Below are positions 25,522 through 32,369 of a stretch of DNA of 64,000 bases, piece by piece; positions within the stretch are counted from its first letter, which is position 1, and each line of letters begins with the position of its first letter. The notes below the pieces were generated by a model. It ran no database searches and was not told where the DNA came from. It worked only from the letters and a program-made list of their open reading frames with translations. Made by a program: the position numbers and the translations under genes. This DNA comes from Acholeplasma sp. (lineage in GTDB: Bacteria; Bacillota_I; Bacilli_A; Acholeplasmatales; Acholeplasmataceae): positions 1 to 64,000 of the forward strand of contig QZKD01000016.1 in assembly GCA_003605085.1 (NCBI GenBank), given 5' to 3'.

Positions 25522-26853
25522 ATGAAAATTGAAAAGATTCAAACTGCAAAAGGGACACTTGAACGATGGCACATCTATCCTGAAGAATTTTTAGATGAAA
25601 GTTTTGATCCAACAAAACCCATGATTGTCTTAGATCCTAAAATCACTTTTCAATCCCATATTGGATTTGGAGGAGCGTTTACTGAAGCCGCGGCTTATAC
25701 CTTTGCAGAAATGACTTTAGATCAACAAAATGACGTCATAAAAAAGTATTATTCTGAAGAAGGTCTTAAGTATACCTTAGGACGTACTGCGATTCATAGC
25801 TCCGATTTTGCTTTAGAAAATTATACATATGTAAAAGAAAATGATAAAAAATTAGCCACATTTGATTTATCGAGAGAAGATCAGTGGGTTGTTCCGATGA
25901 TTAAGAAAGCCATGACATATCAATCTGAGTTGAAGCTTCTCGCTTCGCCATGGTCTCCACCAGCATGGATGAAGACCAATCAAGACATGAATCATGGTGG
26001 ATCCTTACTTCCAAAGTATCGTCAGACATGGGCGAATTATTTCGTGAAATATCTAGAGCATATGAATCATCGAGGGATTCCTTTTTGGGCTGTGACGATT
26101 CAAAATGAACCCCAAGCTGTTCAAACCTGGGATTCCTGCATTTATACTGCAGAAGAAGAACGTGATTTTTTAAGAGATTACTTAGGTCCAACATTGCATA
26201 CATATGATCCAAACCTTAAAATTTTAGGATGGGATCATAATCGTGACATCATTATTCCACGTGCAAAAACCCTTTTATCCGACCCGGAAGCACAAAAACA
26301 TCTATGGGGGATTGCTCATCATTGGTATGTGAGTGAAGCATTCGAAAATCTATCCGTTGTTAAATCCCTTTTTCCTGACAAACATCTTTTATTTACAGAA
26401 GGCTGTATTGAAGGCGGTCCTAAACCTCACGAATGGCATACTGGTGAACGCTATGGAAGAAATATCTTGGGTGACTTGAATAACCATGTGGAAGGTTGGA
26501 TTGATTGGAACCTGATTTTGAATGAAGAAGGTGGACCCAATCATGTTAAAAACTACTGTGACTCACCCATTTTATATGACCGTCAAACCAAAGATTTAAT
26601 CATCAATTCTTCATATTACTACATCGGGCATTTCTCTAGATACATCCAAGAAAATGCCAAGCGAATTAAAACAACGATGAATCTCCCTAAAGGTATATAC
26701 GCAACCGCGTATCAAAATCCAAACCAAGAACTCGTGGTTATCATTCAAAATGAAACCAACGATGCACCAAAGATTTCTTTAGTCTTGGTACCCAATGGTA
26801 AACTCATTCAACTTGAACCACACTCCATTGTCACACTTCTTATCAAGAATTGA
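25522..26853 (+). CDS. GH30 glycosidase, cytoplasmic
   Basis: 443 residues with no signal peptide. GH30 motifs: IGFGGAFTEAAAY, LASPWSPPAWMK, WAVTIQNEP (acid/base E196 in this numbering) and LLFTEGCIEG (nucleophile E293), then a beta-sandwich. It may cut beta-1,6 or other links in imported oligosaccharides, the inner counterpart of the GH30 lipoprotein at 6714. The sequence WDSCIYTAEEERDFL after the acid/base sets it apart from that paralogue, so a different subfamily is likely. I choose ATG 25522, because GGAGG at 25512-25516 would otherwise be inside the gene. It lies 97 nt after the phosphorylase gene, either at the end of operon B or on its own promoter. Confidence 0.85.
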   Translation: MKIEKIQTAKGTLERWHIYPEEFLDESFDPTKPMIVLDPKITFQSHIGFGGAFTEAAAYTFAEMTLDQQNDVIKKYYSEEGLKYTLGRTAIHSSDFALENYTYVKENDKKLATFDLSREDQWVVPMIKKAMTYQSELKLLASPWSPPAWMKTNQDMNHGGSLLPKYRQTWANYFVKYLEHMNHRGIPFWAVTIQNEPQAVQTWDSCIYTAEEERDFLRDYLGPTLHTYDPNLKILGWDHNRDIIIPRAKTLLSDPEAQKHLWGIAHHWYVSEAFENLSVVKSLFPDKHLLFTEGCIEGGPKPHEWHTGERYGRNILGDLNNHVEGWIDWNLILNEEGGPNHVKNYCDSPILYDRQTKDLIINSSYYYIGHFSRYIQENAKRIKTTMNLPKGIYATAYQNPNQELVVIIQNETNDAPKISLVLVPNGKLIQLEPHSIVTLLIKN

Positions 26854-26890
26854 GAAAATTTCGTTCATTATTTGCAAATTTTCTTTAAAA
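26853..26890 (+). terminator. AT-rich inverted repeat after GH30, probable weak terminator
   Basis: AGAAAATTT (26853-26861) and AAATTTTCT (26876-26884) are a perfect inverted repeat around 14 nt, followed by TTAAAATA. The stem is weak, so an operator role is also possible. Confidence 0.45.
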
Positions 26891-26892
26891 TA

Positions 26893-26922
26893 TCGACATT
26901 TTGCCCTTCGATTTGCTACAAT
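26893..26922 (+). promoter_or_regulatory. Promoter of LacI regulator 2
   Basis: TCGACA (26893-26898) and TACAAT (26917-26922) are 18 bp apart. The expected start near 26929 leaves a leader of about 14 nt and rules out a TTG start at 26901. Confidence 0.62.
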
Positions 26923-26942
26923 ACTTGTGGACTGGATGTGAA

Positions 26943-27947
26943 ATGATGGTTACCATCGATGAAATTGCGAAACTTTCGAAAGTTTCGATATCAACCGTAT
27001 CAAAAGCACTGAATGGCTATACAGAAATCAGCGAAAAAACAAGAAAAAGAATCATTGATATCGCAGATGAACTTGGCTACATGCCAAACGCAACCGCACA
27101 GAGTTTAGTACGCAAACGTTCCAATACTGTCGGTGTTGTTTACGAAGTACAATATGGTTTAAAAAACCTATTTTTCTCGAGTGTGCTTGAAGCATTTAGA
27201 AAGAATATCGAATCGAAGGGATACGATATCTTACTTTTGTCTCATAATACCGATAGTGGTCTGGATTATTTAAGACATTGCCAATCGAAAAATGTGGATG
27301 CCGTTTTAGTGGTATCTGGTGGTGACAACTCGGATGCAATCCATAAACTCTATTTGAGTCAACTCGCTGTTTTAACACTAGATCCAGCAGAAAAAGGACC
27401 CAATTCGATATTTTCTGACTCGTATCATTCGATTAAGCGATCCTGTAAGTATCTTTATGATTTAGGTCATAAGAGAATCGCTTTTATCAACGGATCTTAT
27501 ACCAATTTTATTGGTCGTGAACGCTTAAGAGCCTATCTAGATTTTATTCATGAAAAAGGTCTTGAACCTCTCTATCTTGCTGAACGTTCCAATGAGAAGT
27601 ATAGTTATGAAGAAGGCTATACGACCATGAAAATGATCTTCGAAGCGTATGGTTTACCTGAAGCGGTATGTTCGGTTTCAGACCTTATGGCCATCGGTGC
27701 GATCAATTATTTATACAATCATGGTTTTTCTGTTCCAGGTGATGTTTCAGTCATTGGGTTTGATGATCTCCAGGTATGTGAGATCGTAACCCCAAAATTG
27801 ACAACCATACGTCAAGATTACGAAGCTTTTGGTGAACTTGCGTGTGATACACTTCTTGGTATGATTGAAGGAAAGGTGAGAAAAATTGATCCTATCATTG
27901 TCGATACTGAGATCATTGTCAGAGATTCTTGCCGTAAGCGAAAATAA
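26943..27947 (+). CDS. LacI-family transcriptional regulator 2
   Basis: 334-residue repressor. HTH MVTIDEIAKLSKVSIS with TVSKALNGYTEIS, hinge MPNATAQSLVRKRSNTVGVV, then a sugar-sensor domain ending VIGFDDLQVCEIVTPKLTTIRQDY. ATG 26943 (or 26946) is chosen because the -10 box lies upstream at 26917. The ribosome-binding site (GGATGTG) is poor. It follows the cytoplasmic GH30 and likely regulates part of the beta-glucan locus; which of the two regulators binds which site is not decidable here. A 20-bp palindrome lies inside its 5' coding part. Confidence 0.88.
   Translation: MMVTIDEIAKLSKVSISTVSKALNGYTEISEKTRKRIIDIADELGYMPNATAQSLVRKRSNTVGVVYEVQYGLKNLFFSSVLEAFRKNIESKGYDILLLSHNTDSGLDYLRHCQSKNVDAVLVVSGGDNSDAIHKLYLSQLAVLTLDPAEKGPNSIFSDSYHSIKRSCKYLYDLGHKRIAFINGSYTNFIGRERLRAYLDFIHEKGLEPLYLAERSNEKYSYEEGYTTMKMIFEAYGLPEAVCSVSDLMAIGAINYLYNHGFSVPGDVSVIGFDDLQVCEIVTPKLTTIRQDYEAFGELACDTLLGMIEGKVRKIDPIIVDTEIIVRDSCRKRK
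26968..26987. promoter_or_regulatory. Perfect 20-bp palindrome inside the start of LacI regulator 2
   Basis: CGAAACTTTCGAAAGTTTCG equals its reverse complement. It encodes part of the HTH (AKLSKVS), about 40 bp after the transcription start, a suitable place for an autoregulatory operator. Its ends (CGAAA/TTTCG) echo operator O1. Confidence 0.45.
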
Positions 27948-27955
27948 ATTGAACT

Positions 27956-27982
27956 AGCCTGTTCTTGCAGGCTTTTCTTTTT
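27956..27982 (+). terminator. Intrinsic terminator of LacI regulator 2
   Basis: AGCCTG (27956-27961) pairs with CAGGCT (27968-27973) around TTCTTG, followed by TTTCTTTTT. Confidence 0.85.
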
Positions 27983-28008
27983 CCATACATGCTTTTGATG
28001 GCAAAACC

Positions 28009-28036
28009 TTGTATTTTTGGATAAATCATATATAAT
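28009..28036 (+). promoter_or_regulatory. Promoter of the candidate small RNA
   Basis: TTGTAT (28009-28014) and a perfect TATAAT (28031-28036) are 16 bp apart. It points into the structured non-coding segment that follows. Confidence 0.65.
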
Positions 28037-28040
28037 TAAG

Positions 28041-28156
28041 TTACCTGAGATTCCTTTAAACAATATGATAAGTTCCCCCCCTTTAGGGTGTTCTTATCGT
28101 TTAACTGATTCTCAGTCGCCTTGTCCGCGCCCCCCCTGCGGTCAAGGCATTTTTTA
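28041..28156 (+). ncRNA. Candidate small RNA with two C7 hairpin loops
   Basis: About 115 nt with its own promoter and terminator and no plausible ORF. CTGAGATTC (28045-28053) pairs with GATTCTCAG (28107-28115) with one mismatch. Inside it GATAAG (28067-28072) pairs with CTTATC (28093-28098), carrying a loop with seven Cs (28075-28081), three of which may pair with GGG (28086-28088). A separate 3' hairpin, GCCTTG-CCGC with GCGG-CAAGGC (28118-28148), has a second loop of seven Cs (28130-28136) and a T-run: an intrinsic terminator. C-rich loops are typical of regulatory RNAs that pair with G-rich ribosome-binding sites. I recognise no known family. A leader role for the next gene is less likely because of the terminator. 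Confidence 0.62.
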
Positions 28157-28180
28157 TGGTTTTTTTCGATAACTTGATGG

Positions 28181-28186
28181 TATAAT
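28181..28186 (+). promoter_or_regulatory. -10 box of the response regulator gene
   Basis: TATAAT at 28181-28186, 47 nt before the start codon. No good -35 box; the T-rich stretch at 28150-28166 may serve. Confidence 0.45.
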
Positions 28187-28232
28187 AAGACTACAACAAT
28201 CATTCATCATTTTTTAGAAAAAGAGGTGTCTT

Positions 28233-28922
28233 ATGTCACAAAAAATTCTCATTGTCGAAGATAATATCCTTGTCAGCCGAAGTATAGAAGCGAAACTAAA
28301 AGAAGAAATGTTTGATGTAAAAGCCGTGTTTAATGGTGAAGAAGCAATTAAGCAATTTGACTCTGTCTCCTATGATTGTATACTTCTAGATCTTATGTTG
28401 CCATTAAAGAATGGTGAAGAAGTTCTCAAACACATTCGTTCTAAAGGAGATGTTCCCGTCATTATCATTTCGACCAAAGATACCGATGTTGAAAAAGCGA
28501 TCAACTTAGGCCTTGGTGCTGACGATTACCTCTCAAAACCTTTTTCTATGTTGGAATTAGTCGCTCGAGTGAAAGCTGTTTTGCGCCGATCGCAAAAATC
28601 TCATGAAAAAGAATTAAAAACAGTCATGGAAATTGGTCCACTCACGATCAATTTGAACACATTTGAAGTGAAGAAAGATGGGAAACTCTTAGAATTAACC
28701 TTAAAAGAATTTGAAATACTCAGACTTCTAATCACGCATCCGGATCAAACCTTTTCTAAACAACAAATGTATCGTACCGTATGGGGAGAAGAGTATTATT
28801 ATAACGATAATGTGATCAATGTTCATATACGAAGACTCAGAGAGAAAATTGAAGATGATCCATCACATCCTAAAATTGTGTTGACAATGTGGGGATTCGG
28901 CTACAAATTAGGCCAAGAATAG
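28233..28922 (+). CDS. OmpR/PhoB-family response regulator, orphan
   Basis: 229 residues. The receiver domain (1-115) has the acidic pocket VEDN, phospho-acceptor D53 in LLDLMLP, a conserved Thr/Ser position IIISTKD and the K in DYLSKPF. The winged-helix effector domain (130-228) has LTLKEFEILRLLITHPDQTF and NVINVHIRRLREKIEDDP. No histidine kinase gene lies in the window, so it is an orphan here. Its 3' neighbour is a PAS-like protein behind a terminator. Target genes unknown. Confidence 0.9.
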   Translation: MSQKILIVEDNILVSRSIEAKLKEEMFDVKAVFNGEEAIKQFDSVSYDCILLDLMLPLKNGEEVLKHIRSKGDVPVIIISTKDTDVEKAINLGLGADDYLSKPFSMLELVARVKAVLRRSQKSHEKELKTVMEIGPLTINLNTFEVKKDGKLLELTLKEFEILRLLITHPDQTFSKQQMYRTVWGEEYYYNDNVINVHIRRLREKIEDDPSHPKIVLTMWGFGYKLGQE

Positions 28923-28930
28923 TCCAAATT

Positions 28931-28958
28931 GAGGGTAGTATTGCTACTCTCTTTTTTT
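28931..28958 (+). terminator. Intrinsic terminator of the response regulator
   Basis: GAGGGTAG (28931-28938) pairs with CTACTCTC (28944-28951) with one G-T pair, loop TATTG, then seven Ts. Confidence 0.85.
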
Positions 28959-29037
28959 ATTTAAGAAATACTTAAGAACTCTGTCACATCATCTTAAACA
29001 CTTTTTGATAGACTAAAGGCATCAGGAGGGGATAACG

Positions 29038-29511
29038 GTGCAGACATTAAACATCACATGGGCTTTTTACTTAGCATACAACCATCTTAAGGGTGAACTT
29101 TTTTTACGTTCATCAAATGCATGCCAAACCGATCATGAAACCCCATCTGAGATAAATTTAAATTTAGGACAAATGAAATCAATCATTCATAAATATGATT
29201 TTCGGAAATTTCAATACTTCTCTGAACGATTGTTTAAAGAGCCTTTTGATACGATGCTTCGATTAAAATGTGAAAATACACAAGAGTATATAAGAACACA
29301 AGCGATATGTGAGTCGACATCGAATGGATTTCACTGTGTCTTGATTGAGGACAGACGTTATCATGAATTATCAAAAAAACTTGCTTCAAGTAAAATCACA
29401 GAAGCAAATTTCAACTGGTTGGATGAAACTCTTACACACTATGAGTCTTTAAAGCACTTAAAAACAATCAAACAACATTTAACACAGATGATCATGAGAC
29501 AAACGAATTAA
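29038..29511 (+). CDS. Small protein with divergent PAS-like C-terminal half
   Basis: 157 residues, soluble, starting with GTG 29038 after AGGAGGGGATAAC. Residues about 60-120 (FDTMLRLKCENTQEYIRTQA then FHCVLIEDRRYHELSKKL) resemble the late strands and exit helix of a PAS domain (the DITERK-type end). No kinase, GGDEF or HTH domain follows, only a short helical tail. It could be a sensor or remnant associated with the orphan response regulator 116 nt upstream. Function not assigned; the PAS call is by pattern only. Confidence 0.5.
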   Translation: MQTLNITWAFYLAYNHLKGELFLRSSNACQTDHETPSEINLNLGQMKSIIHKYDFRKFQYFSERLFKEPFDTMLRLKCENTQEYIRTQAICESTSNGFHCVLIEDRRYHELSKKLASSKITEANFNWLDETLTHYESLKHLKTIKQHLTQMIMRQTN

Positions 29512-29593
29512 TAAATAAGTAAGAAACACGTTATTTGGAAGTAAGAGTTTCTATGTATAATAAACTCGAATTTGATAAAAGGAGACCCCAAAC

Positions 29594-29911
29594 ATGAAAT
29601 ATATCATCTTAACATTAACCATGTTACTTGCAGCAATGACATTTGTTTTGGAGGTTTCCAAAACCTATGCAACAGAAATTGAAATCCAAAAGATTTCTTT
29701 TGAAGATCATTCAGGTAATGTAGTCTATAGTGAACACATTGTAGCGGGTGCCGACCTTTCAGATTTTGTTTATCCAGAAGCACCAGAACGCCCCGGTTAC
29801 CTTTTTGTGGGTTGGAGTGGTGAACTTCCTGATGAAATGCCATATGCAAACTTGGTGTATGTCGCCGTATACGTAGAACAAACCTTAAGTCTGACCGTGA
29901 ATGTAAGTTAA
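29594..29911 (+). CDS. Secreted protein with one InlB B-repeat-like unit
   Basis: 105 residues: a signal peptide or anchor (about 1-27, ending KTYAT) and then one repeat of the InlB B / Flg_new type: IQKISFEDHSGNVVYSEHIV, ADLSDFVYPEAPERPGYLF, VGWSGELPDEMP, the usual V-F-D-x-x-G ... P-x-R-x-G-Y-x-F-x-G-W pattern. Normally such repeats are tandem in large adhesins; here a single copy is the entire protein. AAAGGAGAC precedes the ATG, and TATAAT lies at 29556-29561. Extracellular; role unknown. Confidence 0.7.
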   Translation: MKYIILTLTMLLAAMTFVLEVSKTYATEIEIQKISFEDHSGNVVYSEHIVAGADLSDFVYPEAPERPGYLFVGWSGELPDEMPYANLVYVAVYVEQTLSLTVNVS

Positions 29912-30006
29912 ATCAATCCCATCACTTTATCAAGATGCCTTTGAAAATGAAGTCATCTTTTTTCTTTATAGGGGATAAAATGATACAATACATTTAGGTG
30001 ATCAAA

Positions 30007-30744
30007 ATGCATATAGCAAGTATCAATTTAAGAATTGATGTGACGGTTGACGGAATTCATCAATGGATCTATCGTAGAAAAGCGATGATGGAGTTTATTC
30101 TCAAAGAAGAATTTGATGTGATTGGAATGCAAGAAGCAGGACCAGGGATGTTTCATGACTTGATTTCCGGGTTAGGCGATCATTATCAGATCATCTATCA
30201 AGGGCGTGATGAACGTGGAGAAGGTACACCTGTTGCAATTAAAAAAGATCTACCTATTTTAAAACAGGGAACTTTATGGTTAACAGATACAAAAGAAGTT
30301 GAATCAACCATCCCAGGTAGCCATTTTCCTCGTATTGTGACTTTCGTTCATATCGGTGGAAGTACTCCTTTTTATTTCTTTAATACGCATCTTGATTATG
30401 CAAGTGATGATATATGCAAAACACAAGCTTTGCATCTGCTCAAAATAATCAAACAAGTAAACCAAGAACATCTCCCCTATGTCATTACTGGTGATTTTAA
30501 TCAGTATCCTGATTCGATGACGATAAAAACATTGAAAAAAAGTCATCAATCTATTTATGATTCCATGAATGGGTACCCTTTAACTTTCCATGGTTTTAGT
30601 GATAAAAAAGAGGGATTACCGATCGATTATATTTTCTTATCCGATCAATGGTTGATTAAAAATTCAATGGTTCATCATCACAAAAACCAAGGGATTTACT
30701 TAAGCGATCATTATCCTATTTCAATTCAAATAACAAAAAAATAA
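30007..30744 (+). CDS. Endonuclease/exonuclease/phosphatase-family protein
   Basis: 245 residues of the EEP fold (DNase I, AP endonuclease and sphingomyelinase-like phosphodiesterases). Metal/catalytic motifs: IASINLRID (start), GMQEAG (Glu), FFNTHLDY, VITGDFNQYPDS and a C-terminal LSDHYPIS (Asp-His). No signal peptide. Members of this compact type act on nucleic acids or on phosphodiesters; substrate unclear. ATG 30007 is preferred over GTG 29998 because AGGTGA is then well placed. Confidence 0.82.
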   Translation: MHIASINLRIDVTVDGIHQWIYRRKAMMEFILKEEFDVIGMQEAGPGMFHDLISGLGDHYQIIYQGRDERGEGTPVAIKKDLPILKQGTLWLTDTKEVESTIPGSHFPRIVTFVHIGGSTPFYFFNTHLDYASDDICKTQALHLLKIIKQVNQEHLPYVITGDFNQYPDSMTIKTLKKSHQSIYDSMNGYPLTFHGFSDKKEGLPIDYIFLSDQWLIKNSMVHHHKNQGIYLSDHYPISIQITKK

Positions 30745-30764
30745 GCACATCACATGATGTGCTT
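30743..30764. terminator. Bidirectional terminator between EEP gene and tRNA-Lys
   Basis: AAGCACATC (30743-30751) pairs with GATGTGCTT (30756-30764), loop ACAT. T-rich on the plus side (TTATTTT) and on the minus side (TTATTTTTTT), so it can serve the convergent units. Confidence 0.82.
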
Positions 30765-30774
30765 TTATTTTCGA

Positions 30775-30850
30775 TGGTACCCCCTCACGGGTTCGAACCG
30801 TGGACCCACTGATTAAGAGTCAGTTGCTCTGCCAGCTGAGCTAAGGAGGC
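30775..30850 (-). tRNA. tRNA-Lys (anticodon CUU)
   Basis: The minus strand folds to a 76-nt tRNA with encoded CCA. The 5' end is GCCTCCTTAGCTCAG, the anticodon arm is ACTGA-CTCTTAA-TCAGT with CTT as the anticodon, and the T arm contains GGTTCGAACC. The acceptor stem has a G-U first pair. It reads AAG codons. It is an isolated tRNA gene with its own promoter at 30872-30899. Confidence 0.95.
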
Positions 30851-30871
30851 GTGTTTGGCCGTGCATTTGTT

Positions 30872-30899
30872 ATTATAGCATAACATAGTAAAATTGCAA
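30872..30899 (-). promoter_or_regulatory. Promoter of tRNA-Lys
   Basis: On the minus strand TTGCAA (30894-30899) and TATAAT (30872-30877) are 16 bp apart, 22 nt before the mature 5' end. Confidence 0.7.
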
Positions 30900-30942
30900 G
30901 CCTTAGGGGATAAAAAACGTCATTTTGAAATAACGGAAGAAG

Positions 30943-31293
30943 TTAATTTGCTCGGTAGATGACCTCATCACACATCTGATAGGCGAGTGTGATCATTTCT
31001 TTTTTATTTAAAGGAAATAAAACAGCAGATTTTCCAAATTTCAACCCGGGTATTTTCTTTTCTTTCCATGTATTGACATAGTCAAAATCTGTCGTATATA
31101 TTGAAAAGTGGTTCTTTCCTCCACCGAGCATCAAAAAGAGTTTGGGTTTAATTTTAAACATAGGTCGCTGGTAAGAAAGCGTAAATGAGAGCGTTGGGTA
31201 TTTTTGCAAAACGTAATCTCTTACGTGATCAAACCACCATATTTGTTCCTCGGTAAGTGTAAGTCGATAATCTGCAATGGATGAATATGACAT
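30943..31293 (-). CDS. DUF1801 / YdhG-like small protein
   Basis: 116 residues resembling the YdhG/YjbR-CyaY-like DUF1801 family: an N-terminal helix VRDYVLQKYPTLS, then SYQRPMFKIKPKLFLMLGGG, KNHFSIYTTD and a final FPLNKKEMITLAYQ. Relatives are annotated as iron chaperones on weak grounds. Cytoplasmic. The start follows AAAGGTGG on the minus strand and a TATAAT lies near 31328-31333. Monocistronic. Confidence 0.72.
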   Translation of the reverse strand: MSYSSIADYRLTLTEEQIWWFDHVRDYVLQKYPTLSFTLSYQRPMFKIKPKLFLMLGGGKNHFSIYTTDFDYVNTWKEKKIPGLKFGKSAVLFPLNKKEMITLAYQMCDEVIYRAN

Positions 31294-31420
31294 GATAAAT
31301 CCACCTTTCTATGCGTACTAATTCGATTATATAGAAAAAACATGAGGTTCACAAGTTATCAACATCTAAAACAAAAATTTCGCGTGACATGTTATAATAA
31401 AGTAATGTGTGAGGGAAATT

Positions 31421-31909
31421 ATGTATACATACACTTTGGCTTTTATTCACAAAAACAATCAATTCCTCTTGGTCAACAGAGAGAAAAAACCCTGGAAAGG
31501 GTGTTGGAATGGCCTCGGAGGGAAAATTCAAACCAATGAGACGCCTATAGAAGGCATTATTCGTGAACTTTTTGAAGAGACTGGATTAAAGATCAGAGAA
31601 GAATATATCAAAGATTGTGGAATCTTGACTTGGAATACTTTCGATGCACACGGTCAAGGTTTACACCTATTTTTGATTCATGGCAATACTTTAGAAAAGC
31701 TTGATACACCGCTTTCAACCGAAGAAGGCATCTTGGATTGGAAGCATCTAGACTGGATTATCGATCCCAATAATTATGGTGTTGCACATAACATACGCTT
31801 CTTTTTACCCACGATGTTGCGTGAAAACATGCGCTATCATTATCATTGTATCTTTGAAAATGACACACTTATTCAAGTAACGAAAGAGGTGATGAATCAT
31901 GTTTCTTGA
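31421..31909 (+). CDS. Nudix hydrolase (MutT/8-oxo-dGTPase type)
   Basis: 162 residues with a full Nudix box, GGKIQTNE then REL-FEETGL at about residues 37-59 (Gx5Ex7REUxEExGU). The phrase KKPWKGCWNGLGGK resembles 8-oxo-dGTP diphosphatases that clean the nucleotide pool. ATG 31421 follows GAGGGAAATT; TATAAT is at 31393-31398. It is the first gene of a tightly overlapping run to 35779. Substrate not proven. Confidence 0.85.
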   Translation: MYTYTLAFIHKNNQFLLVNREKKPWKGCWNGLGGKIQTNETPIEGIIRELFEETGLKIREEYIKDCGILTWNTFDAHGQGLHLFLIHGNTLEKLDTPLSTEEGILDWKHLDWIIDPNNYGVAHNIRFFLPTMLRENMRYHYHCIFENDTLIQVTKEVMNHVS

Positions 31910-32369
31910 ACTCCTTATCGCGGGGACTTCACTCCTCATGCTAAGTTATATTGGACTGTCACTCTATCAAAAAAAAATCTCAAATCAAATAAAAAGTAAG
32001 ACATTGGAGACCATAAGAACTTACGGAGAGATTTCAGAAATGGATGGTCATCTTACGGTTAAGATTGATCATCAAGTCTATGAAATACTATATATCCAAG
32101 TCCCAGCCAATGCGGAACTTACAATTAATAGTAAAAACAAATGGGATATCCATCAGATTGGAAAATCTCACATCATCGATCAGAGCAGACGTCTTTCATC
32201 ACCTTATCCCAAGATTGTCATCATCTATCCAAGTACACTTCGGATCAAGCGCTATATTAATGAAAATGAGATGGTCTTTGTTTCTTATCAAGACAAGGTC
32301 TATGATTATTATTTAGTTCGTCTTATGGAACTCGATGATTTATTGAAGAGGTTAACAGACAATGCGTAA
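31899..32369 (+). CDS. Membrane-anchored protein of unknown function
   Basis: 156 residues. One N-terminal membrane helix (LLIAGTSLLMLSYIGLSLY, residues about 4-22) is followed by a soluble beta-rich domain (GHLTVKIDHQVYEILYIQVP, SPYPKIVIIYPSTLRIKRYI), probably cytoplasmic. Overlaps the Nudix gene by 11 nt (GAGGTGATGAATC before ATG) and the next lipoprotein gene by 8 nt. I do not recognise the family. Confidence 0.6.
   Translation: MFLELLIAGTSLLMLSYIGLSLYQKKISNQIKSKTLETIRTYGEISEMDGHLTVKIDHQVYEILYIQVPANAELTINSKNKWDIHQIGKSHIIDQSRRLSSPYPKIVIIYPSTLRIKRYINENEMVFVSYQDKVYDYYLVRLMELDDLLKRLTDNA

Noticed and set aside
26901-26942. Upstream TTG start for LacI regulator 2
   Set aside because: The TACAAT -10 box (26917-26922) lies inside this stretch, and the family N-terminus begins at M(M)VTIDEIAKL.
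28041-28156. 6S RNA, SRP RNA, or a riboswitch leading the response regulator gene
   Set aside because: Too short and without the central bubble for 6S, no GGxAG-type tetraloop region for SRP, and a complete terminator plus a second -10 box lie before the next gene.
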